64,000 nt of DNA. Origin: Lepidodermella squamata (taxonomy: Eukaryota > Gastrotricha). This document shows, piece by piece, positions 34,014 to 48,374 of this stretch. Position numbers and translations under genes: made by a program. The stretch's first letter is position 1, and every line of letters begins with the position of its first letter. The notes under the pieces were generated by a model that was not told where the DNA came from, did no database searches, and worked only from the letters and a program-made list of their open reading frames with translations. The stretch is from positions 62,001-126,000 of the forward strand of contig JBLDXI010000041.1 in NCBI GenBank assembly GCA_047495785.1. The letters are read 5' to 3'.

Positions 34014-36332
34014 ATCTTGGCAAATTACCCTTGGCGCAATCGTCTTTACGCACGGCACTTACGATTGTGCTTCTGTTTTACATACAATACTGTGCCTACT
34101 ACCTACAATAGTACAATAGGCGCCGATTGTGTCGCTTCGGCACCGCCACAGCAGTAGCAGGTAGTCGGGCGCAAATGTTTGCTCAGAAGGCGGTGGCGCG
34201 TGTTTTGGCCAGTAGCTCATCCTGGCTCAAGAAAGCGGCAAATTTATTGCCTATTATATTAACGTCTGTTGCGTTATATGATAACGCGCCTATAAAATAA
34301 CACGCCGGCGCCCTATTATGATGTAGCTGACAATAAACAGGTTCGCCGCCCGCGTCATCATCACGATCATTATTATTATTGCAATTTAATGACTTGAATA
34401 TTGACTTTTGCTGCTAGCGATTCTAGCAAAAGAAGAAGGCAGTGTTTGCTCGCTCAACAATATTATTACGGCCCATTATCACGAGTGTATATTATTGTGT
34501 CTTACTAGCAATAGTTAAGAAAAGGTGACTAAACATGACTCTGGCGATGATTATAGTATTGTTGTTTGCTCTCATCCTGATGCGCTCTTATTACTGAAGA
34601 AGGAGAAGAGAACAAGAAGCAAGGTGCGCCTGGCCATGTTTTGTTCCACACTAAACTGCGATAGAGCGCATCGACACACTTATTTTCGGTCCCGCGCGAG
34701 CACAAATAACACACGGCTGCTGCTGCTGCTGCTGCTATTGCTGCTATCATGTTTGTTCACATCGATCCACACACATGCACAGCATAGAGCACTTGCCGCG
34801 ATTGCCGATAAATGCCGTTATAGCATGACAGTGGAACTGCCAAGTTGAGAGCAATTGTATTAACTTTCGGTGTTTTCGCACCTCATCAGCTGCGCATCAG
34901 CAGCGCACATCATCTTTCTTCAATTTACTGATTTTCTACCATAATAATAATATATCAAGATAGTATAATGGTGTTGATATATAATAAATACATTGACAAA
35001 TAAGTCATTACGATTATCACAACACTAACACGATAGCCATCGACGAGCAAATATCAGTATAAGCGCAGCAATAATACGCCCTGTTGAAAATAATTATTAT
35101 TCCAAGGCGCTGCTCATCAAGCTCATCACACCAAAACGATGATGAAATGAAAGACAAACCACTCGCAATTGCTGTATAAAGGTATCCCAGCAGCAATAGC
35201 ACCATTTTTCTGCTATAATATTATTATTATTTTACATCAAATACTCACCCGCCCGGCTGCTCCAACTACTCCTGAGTTGAGCATTTTATGACACTTGTTA
35301 TACTGATAAGTAAAAGCGGCAGCGGCAAAAGACAACACTGATAATCATTGCTAAATTACTGGGTAATCGACAATACAAGGCCTTTGTTTATTTTTGCGAT
35401 TGATAACGAGTACCCTCTCGCCACTGCCTTCGAAAAATGGAACAGATACCTAATATAATACCATGGCTACGCAACTGGCGCTGATGCGCCACGGCGCAGA
35501 AACTTGCGCGGAGGCCGAGCCTGCTAATGCTCATGATGATGGTTATGATGCGATAAGTGAGAAATGAACAAGATGTTAATTTACCATAATGATTCAAGTA
35601 AACAATATAAAATATATCAGGTGCTCACACCATTCAGTTCGAATATGTACAGAATATTTAGAGCGGCCTGAACAAATATTGCAGAGCCTTTGCATCTAAT
35701 ACAATCTACAATGTATGCGAAACCGTGAATTTGATACGAAAATTGAAATTATATTAAAAAGTTGCCAGCAGGTTTTTTGCCGCGTACTTCGAATGGAAAT
35801 CCCGCTAGAAGTATGTTTAACATACTTTGCAATGTTGCAAGTGTTGTGTTCTGCAAGCTGGTAGACAGTTTCAAATATCTTTTAAAGGCCAAAAAAATAC
35901 CAGTTATTAGACCGAATACCACGTTTTATTCCATTCAATATACATATATATGATATGATAAATATTTTTATTACGACTTTTTGCTACGCAATATTGGTGT
36001 CGCTTTGCTCGTGAAGTTATTTGCACATCGTCCAACGAAGATAAAACTTTTTCTTAAAATACGATATTTACGCACTCATTTTCTGTGATTCTCCACCATT
36101 TGGCTTGACGTTTGGCAGAACGAACACTTTCGTCAGAACACAAGATTTCCAGTTGTACAGTAATACGCCAAATCAGATAAGCTTTGAATGTTTCAAAAAA
36201 CAAAACGAGGGAGCGCAAATGTGCGCTAGCAATTGAACGATTTTCGGCATCGCAAATTCATGACGAGACGAAAATACGCATTTATAATATTTACAAGGTG
36301 TAACACAATAGCATGCACGTGAAAAAACCAGC

Positions 36333-37792
<1,460 letters not shown>

Positions 37793-40009
37793 TATTTTAT
37801 CGAAGCCCTAGATTCTAATAGAACTAAACATGAAAAGACATTGATTGAAAACAATAACTAAGCATATCATCGTAAAAGAGCTGTTTTTACAAGGCGGCAA
37901 CATTGCCGGCAAATATTGGCGCTGTTAATTAATAAATCCAGTTCTATACACAGGTGTATGTGTGATTGGCAACAATGTATTCGATGAACTGGGTTCTTGC
38001 GTATGCAAACACGTGAGAAGAAAAACCAACTAACAAGCGCGGTGACAAAAATGATTAGGTTCCAGTAGCACAGTCGATACGCCGATGAGCTACAGCAGCA
38101 GCAGCAGCAGCAGCGGTGTAAAAGTCGTCACTATATCCAAGGCGCTGCCAACAGGATAACTGAGGCAATTAAGATGTATTTGCTCGTTCCAAGTGTCCGA
38201 CGGGCGGTGAAAAAGCCGTGTGGCCAATAGGAAGGCGCGCAGTTTCGAGCCAGCCTGCTATTGGCCAGCGTTTGCTGTAGTAAGTTTTTATTGCGCACGT
38301 GAGTCATCACAATCATTACTGCTCGTATTACTACTACTGCCTGGTGTGTATTAGGCGCAGCGGAAATATCATCGAGTAGGCAGCAATATTTGCTCGCAAT
38401 TGTAATGTTATTAATTGTCGCCTTCTCGCGGCGCCTGATGACGCCCGCTAGATGCCTGTTTGTTTAACATCAACACGAGCATCTCTTCCTCCTTATTACC
38501 GCTCACCGTAATGGCCGGGTAAATATTATTGGCCCGAGTAAAATGACACTTCCCGCTTCCTAATTTGTACATGTACTTATCGGGCGACACGTTCTGCCGA
38601 TCCAACGTTGCCGTTTTTCGCGCGTAATGGCCGTCGACTCGGCGCCCGTCGAGGGCTCTTCAAGCGTGCCAAATTTGCCAGCTTGTAACTGTATTGCACA
38701 TTAGCTGGACTGACAGCCAGCACGTGAGAATGGTCTCGTGCCAATCAAAGCGTTGGGATGGAAAATACGCTGGGACGACCCTTCAAAAATGCCCGACTGC
38801 CACCTTTATTACTAAATGTATACACAGTAATCGAATAGGAACGTAATAACAGCCATCACAAAATCAAAACCAGGTTACGATGTCTTGAATAATAATCATT
38901 ATGATTTGATGCAATTAGTCCTGAATTATTAGCAAAATGGAGTTTGACAGAAGCTACTGGAAGGTAAACTTTACTCTTGACAAAAAAGTTGAAGCAATCG
39001 AATTTCATCATATATAATATAGTATACAGTATACAGTATTATCTTTTTTTGAAGATGTAGTATAGCCGATGATAGTAGCCGAAGTCAGGTAGAAACCGCT
39101 TTCCCCAGCTTGGCAACAATCGGCCCCCGTGATCACACCAGTAGGTGAAGTAGGTTCCTCGAGGTGAGGGGTACGCTTGGATATTTTCAGCCCCGAATTT
39201 ATCTGACCAAAGGGCTTACATCACTCGCTGTTAGTCCTAGAGACCCTTCAATCCCGTATTAGTTTCCCCTTTCATGTTCGATCTTTAATATCTACTTCTT
39301 GTAAACCTTTCTATTCCTGTATCCTCCGTTATCAGAAGCTCGTACTATTGTAAGCCCTATAAATTGAGCTAAATATTGGTACATGCATTGGGATCGATCT
39401 ATACGTGATGAGTAGAAACAATGAAGGCGAATAAAGAATGGGGTTACATTAAAAGAATATAGGGTCACATTTTCAATCCGTTTTGATTTTTGATTCAACT
39501 AATGATCGTGCATTACTGTTGAAGGAATTAATTACAACAAAATTTAGATTATGGTGCTGGTGATTCGACTGGCAGAACATGACAATCTATATAGCAATCG
39601 GTTGTTTGCGCTGGTCGTCTGAGGCATGAAAGATGATATACTTTCACATTTCATAGGCCTATTATAGATATTCACTTTAGAACATACAAAATAAACAAAA
39701 GCGTCTTTTTCGTTCGCTATGCTATCAACAGTTTATATAAAATGATGAACTGATTTTCACCGCGCTTTATCTTGTTGCATGACTTCACAGTGTGCCATTC
39801 ACACGACAAAGAAAAAAGAAAGCGACGCAATCGTTGTCTGACTCGCTGGTTCTCGCTTCACACCCACTCTGGTCGTGCTTCGCTTTTGCTAGTTTTGATC
39901 GGATCAGGATTCTCTAGCCGTTTCACGCGCGATAGACTTCCACTCCGGACTGTAGAGAAATTAAAGAAAATGAAACTTGTCAAAATAAGAAAATGTCCAC
40001 AAGACAACG
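37793..40009. other. Intergenic region upstream of the DM-domain gene
   Basis: No gene recognised. A (CAG)n run lies at about 38092-38113. A short GC-richer island at about 39060-39260 stands out from AT-rich surroundings but I could not assign it to an snRNA, SRP RNA or tRNA. The first 150 bp next to the DMRT start probably include its promoter. Confidence 0.45.
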
Positions 40010-42593
40010 TTAAGACGACGTGAATTTACATCGATCTATCGCGCTGCTGTTGCTGAGCTTGATGACCGGCAACGGGGAACCTTCGCGGTATAACGAGTCA
40101 CGCCTGTATAGCATACCTGCGTTGGGCGCATTGCTCAGCGCGACAGCGGCGGCGATAGCAGGCTTCGAAGCGTCCGAAAAGTTGGAAATCTCCCTCTGGA
40201 TCTGACGCAGGTTTTCCTGAGCTTCGCGCTGCTTGGATTTGGCAAATTCCAAGTCCTGACGCTCGAGCTCGCCCGCAGAAAGATGAGCGACAATTGCCGT
40301 CCCGTAGCAGTCGCCTAATACGTTAATTGATGTTCTGAAGCGGTCCCTGAGATTTACAGAATGAAAACTCTCGTGAAAATGTTTCTGATTTTGGATGAAT
40401 GCTTACAAAAGCCAATCAACGGCCCATATCAAGCTGATGAAAAACGTTTGTAAATTCAAGCCAATTATCAACAAAGAGAACGATGCGACTTACTAAATGT
40501 CATCTGAAATGGAATAATTCAAATATGCTCACAAAGAAAAAATAATGCTCATTTATTTACCTGTGGGTAGATCGATAGAAGTTAGCACGATGACCATCGT
40601 GACCAGCCCGGCAGATGGAATTGCCGCAGCTCCAATGCTCGCCAATGTTGCGGTGATGCTAATCAATGAAATAAGAAATGATTGCACGGTAATTTTGTTT
40701 CAAATTTTTCAAATCATGGGCACCAATCTCTACTAACCTAACGACGATGATTTGGTATAGCGTCAAGGTTCTATTGCGCATTTGTGCAATAAAAATCGGC
40801 GCTACTGCCTCGTACAGCGCAGTACCATCCATGTTGACTGTTGCACCGATGGGCAAGACGAAGCGGCAAACTCGTGAGTCAATACCAAGGTTCATTTCCA
40901 AGCACCGAAATGTGATGGGCAGGGTCGCCGCGCTGTTGAAAGAGTAATCAGATAAATAATCAAAATTTATGACATTGTGCTCTCAAACTAAACCTGGAAG
41001 ACGTGCCCAGAGCGGTAATAATCGCTTGCAAAACACCACGGACGAGTCGATATGGGTTTTTGCGGGTGAAAATAAAGTATAGCAGAGGTAACGATATTAG
41101 CCCATGGATAAAAAGACCGGCGAGAACAGTGACCATGTACATGCCAAGTTGGGCAATTAGTTCGCCAGGACTTTGTATTGATGCCAAATTGGAACTAATC
41201 AAAAACATGATGCCGATTGGCGAGTACCACATAATAATCGAAATCAGCTTCATCACAGCCTCGTTTAGTTCGAAGAAGAACTCAATGATGACATGAGCTC
41301 TCTTGTTGCCCATAGAGCTGAGACAAATTCCGAAGCATATGCAAAACGCAATGATTCCAAGAACGTTAGTTCCAGCTGTGTACTCGATAACGCGTTTGAA
41401 TTGCTGCGGGGGCTCAGCGATCGGAGCGACGGAGAAGTTCGACAGGTTTTCTTTACCTACATTCACGTTTCAATTTTAAAATAAATTTGATCACGATCCT
41501 ACAGAAATATTTTTCTTCTAAGTTTGCACCCCCCCCCCCCCCCTCCAATCGTTCTAAATGATATGGCGCTTGAAACATTAGTTCGTCATATTAAAATCAA
41601 TCAGTCAGCCCTCGGTGAAACTATTTCATTCAAGGAAGGAAAATCACTGTAAATCAGCCGTTTACCTTGTTGAGGCATTTGCCTGTTGAATGTATTGTAG
41701 AAAACTGGCTGTGGCTGCGTGGGTGCGGAAGTTGTTGTAGTTGTATAAACGGGTTTCTTGCGCGGCTTGTAAACAGTCTTCTGCTGCTCAAAACAGCTCT
41801 GAACAAGGTTCTCCGGAAACAAGTTACTGGAAATTTTGCAGAATAAAAGATTTTTCATGGCGGCGTCATCAAATTTACCGAAGCAGGTCAAGCACGCTAT
41901 CCCGCGTCGTAATGGTAGATTCGCCGAGTATGTCACCCCTTCGTTCGATAGCTGTTTCAGGATTGCCCGGGTGTATCGAAAGAACGAGAATAATGCCTAG
42001 AATAGCTGCTAGGAGCGTTGTCGCTGTATAGTATACCAGCGCAATTACGCCCATTTTGGAGCTGGTCGATGCATTTTGCTGTAGGATTTAACGGCTTTCG
42101 TGCATTAAGTGATGGTTTTATTATAATAAGATTACTTGTGATAGGCCGGAAATGAGTGACGATATAATTAAGGGCAGGATGAGCATTTTCAACAGCCGAG
42201 TCAAAATTTGACCGGGGAAAGCTATGAGCTCGATGGTGTCTTCATGTAACGCCGCAGATCGAAGCAAAGTGCCCAATATTAATCCGAGCACAACGGCAAT
42301 AATTGTTAACTGGAAAAACTCGACTTGTTCAACCCTTGAGATTTTAGATCTTAAAGCAAGACTTACGAAAAGAAGCATGTTTGTTCGAAACCATTTGGCG
42401 AACTGCATTTAATCACAAAAGGAAATTTATCGCAAATGTTAACTTGGAAAATTACAAAAAATACTTTTTTTACCTTGCTGTGAGACTCTTTGTTTCCCTT
42501 CCGCTCAGTAGAATCCTGTGCTAGCGGATGACGATGTGAAGTGTCAGGTTTGTGGTGATGTCCACTTGGTGGAAGGGTGGTAGGAGGAACCAT
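40010..42593 (-). CDS. Excitatory amino acid transporter (SLC1/EAAT family)
   Basis: Sodium-coupled glutamate/aspartate transporter of the plasma membrane. Eleven exons in coding order: 42474-42593, 42367-42402, 42136-42309, 41879-42078, 41666-41826, 40994-41456, 40738-40932, 40561-40658, 40494-40503, 40407-40433, 40010-40346; phases agree and give 606 aa. Landmarks: [36 protein letters not shown], the HP1 region [14 protein letters not shown] made across an intron, [20 protein letters not shown]2 [16 protein letters not shown], then DDI...VDW and [12 protein letters not shown]. Notable: a 10-nt exon (40494-40503) and a 27-nt exon (40407-40433) are needed to restore the conserved DDI-to-DRFRT stretch. 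Extracellular loop 2 carries a Thr/Pro/Gln insert. The intron at 41457-41665 holds a run of 15 C (G in the transcript). Confidence 0.95.
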
Positions 42594-44717
42594 GGTCGCT
42601 TGTCTTAAGCTATCAGCTATCAGCTAAGAGGTATTGTTCAGCTTTCCGTCTCAGCTGAGATTTATGGGTCTTCTCGAAATTTACTGAATTTCATCATTAA
42701 AACTACTAGGGTATCGATGCCGAGGAAAAGTCCGACTTTTAAACAATTTGTGCAATAAATGTTTGTATAAATTGCGAGTTGATGTAATTGGATCTTATGA
42801 AATAACCTATGTCTCAGTGTTGGGCCTTGAAAAATTATGATATACATCGGGAATTGTGCCGGCAAGCAGATACCAGCGTTATAAAAAGGCCGGCTATAAA
42901 GGTGTCTAGCGCAGACCTGGATCCTTTCAGGTTTGCGCCACAAATCAATGGCTCTATTACAATGAAACGCCGTCCCAGCGGGAATCGCGGCTCTTTGTCC
43001 CGTAATTCACGAAAAAAATAAGAGTATTCGGCTTTATAACGTTCATAGGCGATAGTGCGACGGTGGCTGTTGAATAATAAGCAACTTGAGTCGATATAAT
43101 ATCGGGTCTCGTTAAATAACACTTTTATTTTGGCGATCATTACTTTTATTACGAAAACACCGAGTCGGTTGCAGTCATGGAACAGTTTATAGCTAGTCAC
43201 CATTCGCTCCGCGTGTCGTCGGCCATCCGGACTGAATCGACCGTGCGCCGCACCTCGTCCGGCTCACCTGCTCCGTCTCTCACAGCGCGGAGCAGCTAGG
43301 GATATGCGAATAACGTTAATTTCCTATGCGGCAGCGCCAAGTCAACTCATGCTTTTTTGAGGCAAACGGAAAGGGAAGCGCCAGCCGTTTCTCGCATTAT
43401 TACCTCGCTCAATGAAGAGATTTACACTTAAATTACATATTTTCAGCTTTCAGCTCACAGTTTCAAGGTAATATTTCAAGTAGGCAAAATATCACTACCT
43501 GAATTTTGAGGTTCGAGGTATTAACCAACGCAAGATACTCTTAACGCTCCCACGATTTCTCACGATGACTTCCGCTTCAAGATTATGAATCGATAACAGC
43601 TTTGTATTGCGAAGCACCTGGTAATTTCTAGTTAGCTTCTCCGACTAGATCATTAAAAGCAACGCAGCTGAATTTTATTCTCGTTATCTCTTCGTTCCGT
43701 GGTCACGAGCTTAAGCGAATGGCTCAGAACTCAAGTATCTGATTAATACTTGGAGTCAAACTTGTTTGAAAAATGCTTTTACCGTATCGACACTTTATTT
43801 GGATACATCAACACAATCCAGATTATATTTCGACTTATCCAATGTAAATATCGGTTAACTCAGTGTTATCCGAAGTCATACAATCCTGTGGATTAGAGCG
43901 ATAGAAGAGTGCTCCAAGACATGGGAAATTAGTGAAATACAGCGATGTTGAACGACGAAAGATAGAGCAGGCGTAAGAACTAAGACCAGATAATTTTTTT
44001 CTTGACAACGTTGCACGTTACCGCAAACCAGAACATCGAGTAGAATAAATACAAAAGTAAAGGCTCACTCAGTGTGTCACAATCCACAGTTTGATCCTCG
44101 TCAGTGATTCACAATAAAACGAAAAAAGACAAATATCAATGGAAGTTTGACAGGCACACGCCGATGTTCAAAACATTGATCAATCAATTCACCGACTTGG
44201 ATAGCCCCAGCAGTTGCTCTAAATAGATCTACCTCGCGTGGAATGGCACATGCTAAAGATCAGATGTGTCAGACACAAGTACCTTAAATCGAAAAGCTTG
44301 AGTCGACAGCTCTATCATTAATAATGCACGCCTCAAAAATGCGTTATGATGGCCATGCCACGTGTTATACATTTTATGCGTCTTTGAAATAATTAATCAA
44401 GCAATGGAGTACCGCTTTCTCGAATATTCAAATGCTCCAGAAGAATTTAATATAATAATATGGAAGCTGCAAAACGCGCTGACGAAATATTACTCACCAA
44501 TCAGTCGAAAAGTAGTTTAATATAATTTTCTTTTTTCTCATAATTAACCTCTTCAAGTAAATGTGTATATTTACGTATCCATCGATCATTACGTCATCGA
44601 ATATAAATACCGAAGTAATTGAAGGCATCACTTGCACCAAAAACCAAAAGCTTATAAATAACTATTAAACTCCAAGACCCTCTCAATAAGTCCGGCTGTT
44701 AACTTCCGGCTACTTTC
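42594..44717. other. Intergenic region without a supported gene
   Basis: Between the EAAT start and the TPD52 stop, both minus strand. It contains the EAAT promoter side and the TPD52 3' flank. A 122-codon open frame at 42835-43203 (-) has no recognisable domain or splice support. Sequence is otherwise AT-rich and unremarkable. Confidence 0.45.
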
Positions 44718-45587
44718 TCATGGAGATGCAGCCTGAGTAGCGGCAGCGGCCTCGTCGTGATTTTCGCCATTGCTTTCAGTCGTGCCGTTTGTAGCACCGT
44801 TGGTCGGGCTAGAACCAGCTTTCGTAGCAATGAAATCGATTGTCACACTGCGAGCCATCTTGTCCTAAGGGATTACATTAAATCAAACTAATCGACCTTA
44901 TCCATCGAGATTCGAGCACAAACCTTCGCAGTCGTGACTGCAGTGCCGACACGGGATACGGCTTGGGAATTCCTATAATCAAGTTTCAAATATAAAGTAA
45001 GAACTCGGCTTAGAAGACAACACCGACCTCAGATCAGTCCACTTTTGAGACATGACAGCGCCGATACCTCGAAGAGTTTGGTTAGTTTTCTGCAGACTAT
45101 AACAAAGCGCATGAGCGTAAATGAAATCAGCAACTTCGAACTTACGCTTGCGATTCGCGCACTGCTTTCAAACCCTCTTGCAGGTCATGCTTGATTTCTG
45201 CCATAGGTGTGAGACCCAATTTGCGACGAAGCTCAGCTGATCGTCTCAACTTGGAATCGAGAAGCTGGCGCAGAGTAGTAATATCTTCCTCCGTCTGCAA
45301 CATATAAAACGCAATAAATGGAAGCCAGGTGCACAACACGCAAGCGAGATTATTAAGTCTCAGTAAAACTGCAACAATCGCGTTTAATATCAACATACAC
45401 TTTTCAATTCAGCGCGCCATTCTTCTTGTTGACGCTGGAATTCGGCTGTCTGCTGTTCACTGGAGCCCTCTTCCGAAATTGCTGAGAAGCGCGAAGGGTC
45501 TGATAAAAAATTCTATGAGGCTCTTAGTTTGAACTGGAAAAAAATTGAAATACCTTGTTCCAAATTTCCAGAATCCGCAGCTGACAT
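44718..45587 (-). CDS. TPD52: Tumor protein D52-family coiled-coil protein
   Basis: Small coiled-coil protein linked to vesicle trafficking. Six exons in coding order: 45554-45587, 45399-45499, 45146-45294, 45028-45096, 44924-44972, 44718-44864; 182 aa, close to vertebrate TPD52. The coiled coil covers about residues 30-85 (QQEEWRAELKS joined to TEEDITTLRQLLDSKLR, then AELRRKLGLTPMAEIKHDL). The family's second half follows: NQTLRGIGAVMSQKWTDLRN and SRVGTAVTTAK. The tail is Ala/Thr/Asn-rich. For exon 2 the donor GTATGT (after AAAAGT) was preferred over an overlapping GTGTAT because only it keeps the frame. Introns are 55-104 nt. Human paralogues have alternatively spliced middle exons; exons 4 and 5 here are candidates for the same. 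Confidence 0.93.
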
Positions 45588-46593
45588 TATTCAACTCAAA
45601 TAATCTACCTAAATAATACGATCTATTGCAGATACAGAAAAGTTAGAACATAGATTTAGATTGTTAGTAAGCAGGGTTCGAATCGGAGTATGCTTTGACA
45701 GAAAAAATCAAGACGACAGTAAAGCTCTCGATTAAACAGCTAGGAACAAACTATTATTCATTCCCAATTGAAGGAAATAATCTTAACAAAATCACAGCCA
45801 TGCGAGAATTAGCCTGTATTCGAGATTAAATACTATATTCTATCTATAGAGCCCACAATCAACTCCTCAACTCACTAAACTCGAAAAGCTCTCGAAGCAG
45901 TGATACGTAATCTGATTAGCTACTCAAAAGCTTAAGACAGGAGCAAACTTTTCTATGATTATAAGGTTTCATGTTTTTTTTCGCTAAGTCTGAAAACCGC
46001 AGAACGATTAAGCAATTTTGAGAATCAGGCACTGACACGGCTGATGGGTGATAGGTGAATTTCAAAAGGTGTTAATTATTTCATAATACAATTTGTAAAG
46101 GAACAAGAAACTATATTCCAATTCAAAGCAGAGCCATAAGTATGATTTTTATCCTCGATTCGCAAGGTAATGGCGCTTACAAATTTGACGTGGATTGCTA
46201 ACTTATTTAGTACAACCGTGGTATCGACAGCATCGCAGCTTTTTGCAACATAAGTATTATCCAAATGAGATGGGCGGTGTCGCTATACTGTCAGTCAGTC
46301 CATCCTAGGAAGGTATGAATCTCCGATCCTCCGATCCGAAACATCCTTCGTCCCTCAAAAATCTAAATCTAAGCAATGTCATCGGGATTCCGCCCATTCC
46401 TAAATTTTTATTTGTTGCTGGCACCGAATTAATCATCGATCGAAGGTAAGATCCCGCCCCCATGGATGTGGCATCACCCTTTTTCTAGCCCATTATTTTA
46501 TAATTATTTTAAATTTTGCATTTTATCAAAGTATCATATGAATAATCTAGAAATAATTATTGATGACCATCCATATAACAACTATATTTTTTA
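45588..46593. other. Intergenic region between TPD52 and a LINE fragment
   Basis: AT-rich, with no gene seen. GGGTTCGAATC at 45674-45684 looks like a tRNA B box but has no stem pairing or A box around it. The 5' boundary of the LINE fragment is not sharp. Confidence 0.4.
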
Positions 46594-47918
46594 TTGTTGA
46601 AAACCGAATGTGCGAAATTTTCACACGCCAACTGTCTCAAAGTGAATCGGGACAAATCTAATTATATGTTTTTGTCTAACCAACAGGCTTCTGCTCCAGA
46701 AATTCGATTCGGTGAAGTCGATCTGCCGCCACTTGACCACGTGAAAATCCTGGGAGTCTATCTGGACTCAAAGCTCACCATGGAAAAGCACGTCGATCAT
46801 CTGATCAAAGCCGCAAGAAGTGGTACCTACGCACTACGTAAAGCGGCTCGGCACACCGACCTGAAGACTCGAACAATGATGTACGACGGCATCATCGGGT
46901 CGAAGTTCAACTACTGCGACGCCGTCATCGATCAGGGCTGCAAGACCCAGCTGGATCGACTTCAACACGCGCAAAACAAAGCCGTTCGTGCCGTTCTCGA
47001 CGTCAGTCCTGACGTGCCCGCCGATGAAGTTCTCGTGCGATTGCGATGGGTGAATCTGCAAGGCAAACGACTGGTCCACCTGGCTACAACCATGTGGAAG
47101 TGCAGCAGGGATCCTGAGACCCCCGAGGCACTCTCGTCGCTAGTCAAGCCGATGAACCAACAGCATGACCACAACACTCGAGGCGCCGCCACCGGGAAGT
47201 ACGTCAAGCCATCGTGCAAGCTCGCCACAGGCCAGCGCTCGTTCCCAACCAAGGCCATCCAGTGGTGGAACCAGCTGCCAGCGAAGATCAGGCTGTCCGC
47301 TTCCACAAAGGCGTGCCGGCAAGCCACGCTCGAATTCCTACGCGAACAGGCCAAACACGACGCCATCATCAAGGCGAATAGCGAGCGAAAGAAGAAGGAA
47401 CTCAACGCCTCTCTGCAGCCGCAGGTCGCGTTCAATCCGTACTCCAAAGCCGCCTTCGTCTACAACTACGTGCCGAACTAAATGAGTTTTCCAAATTTCT
47501 ATTTATATTTTTCAAAGCCTATACTCAACCAAATGTAATATACTTTATTTTCTTTATAGCTCCGTCATTAAATTATCTTATATTTTGGCTCCGTGAATTA
47601 CCTCTTGTAAATTATCTCTACTCTTGTAAATATTCCTCCTAACTAGTCTTTTGGTAGCTTTCTTGCTACGACGGCGTTTGTAGGCTTCGCTGAGTGAGTG
47701 GAAAAGCCACCTGGGCACTAATGCCTGGGCCCTGGAGAAACAGTCAGCAATAACTGGAGTACCAGGGGTAGGGATTTCAATTTATGTAGTTATTAAACCA
47801 GTTTCAAACTTTCCTAGAGCGTAAGCTCGCGATTTTCTCACAAGCTCCGCCTTATGGTGAAAGCTTGAGTCCGTCAGGGCGAGGAGAAATCGTAAATCCT
47901 GATCCTGATCCTGATCCT
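46594..47918 (+). mobile_element. 5'-truncated non-LTR retrotransposon (LINE), 3' end
   Basis: The open frame 46594-47481 (about 295 codons) encodes only the C-terminal part of a LINE ORF2, after the reverse-transcriptase active site: CLKVNRDKSNYMF, HVKILGVYLDSKLTMEKHV, then QLDRLQHAQNKAVRAVLD, motifs typical of the CR1/Jockey/L2-like groups. The FADD catalytic core and endonuclease are missing, so this copy cannot move by itself. It ends in a 3' UTR of about 430 bp and a microsatellite tail of TGATCC units at 47898-47918. The reading frame is intact and GC-richer than its flanks, implying recent insertion. No target duplication was found. Confidence 0.88.
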
Positions 47919-48169
47919 TTCATTAGCTGAAAATGTAAAAGAAGGGAAAGACGTGTATTTACCTACGTGGCCGGCGCGTTTTGTTGCGTCTTTAACGTTC
48001 TTTCGATATCATATGAACGTGTTGTTAATCAAAGTGGAAGCGTGATCCACGTCGTCTAATGGACTTCTCTTCCTGTATTTTATGATGCATTATGCAAAAA
48101 GCAAATGTCCATCAAGAGCTTATCTTGCTACGTTTTACGATTGCTTTTGTGTAGCTTTACCTTGGGTGA

Positions 48170-48374
48170 TGTCCATCTGGGATTTGGGTACTTGCTGCTA
48201 TGCTTTGGAGAAAGTCTGCGAAGTACCAGGTACCACAGATGTACATCATAAGTAGCTCAGTAATTTAGTAAACCAGAACACAACTTTTCAAGAGAGTCAG
48301 CTCGCAATCTACTTACTAGTTGCTCCACAAGTGAATGTTTGGGCCCGTCTGGGTATGTAGTATGTAGTATGTAG
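48170..48374 (+). mobile_element. Older LINE 3' UTR copy, diverged
   Basis: This stretch aligns by eye with about 47700-47880 in the 3' UTR of the LINE just upstream: TGGAGAAA...TACCAGG, then TAAACCAG, CAGCTCGCAATCT versus AAGCTCGCGATTT, then CCGTCTGGG versus CCGTCAGGG. It ends in three TATGTAG units (48354-48374) rather than TGATCC. It appears to be a much older, heavily truncated member of the same family inserted in the same orientation. Confidence 0.6.

Larger units (their letters stand above)
30389..36332. other. 5.9-kb gene-free, repeat-rich block
   Basis: No gene is supported on either strand. It contains (all listed separately) an interrupted palindrome at 31365, two arrays of regularly spaced short cores at 31780 and 32011, a tRNA-like SINE candidate at 33178, a cluster of perfect inverted repeats at 33467-33718, and a purine tract at 33925. 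A (CTG)n run sits at about 34718-34745. From 34.9 to 36.1 kb the sequence is plain AT-rich intergenic DNA; its last part is the 3' flank of the DM-domain gene. Confidence 0.55.

Noticed and set aside
33898-34119. Lys/Glu/Arg-rich open frame
   Set aside because: Created by the GGAAGAA purine tract.
39060-39280. GC-richer island resembling parts of snRNA or SRP RNA
   Set aside because: Scattered short resemblances only (such as TGATCAC); no Sm site, no full stem set and no consistent alignment to U1, U2, 5S or SRP RNA.
42835-43203. 122-codon minus frame upstream of EAAT
   Set aside because: No domain, no signal, no splice partner; composition like intergenic DNA.
45670-45690. tRNA B-box-like GGGTTCGAATC
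   Set aside because: No T-stem pairing, A box or acceptor stem around it.
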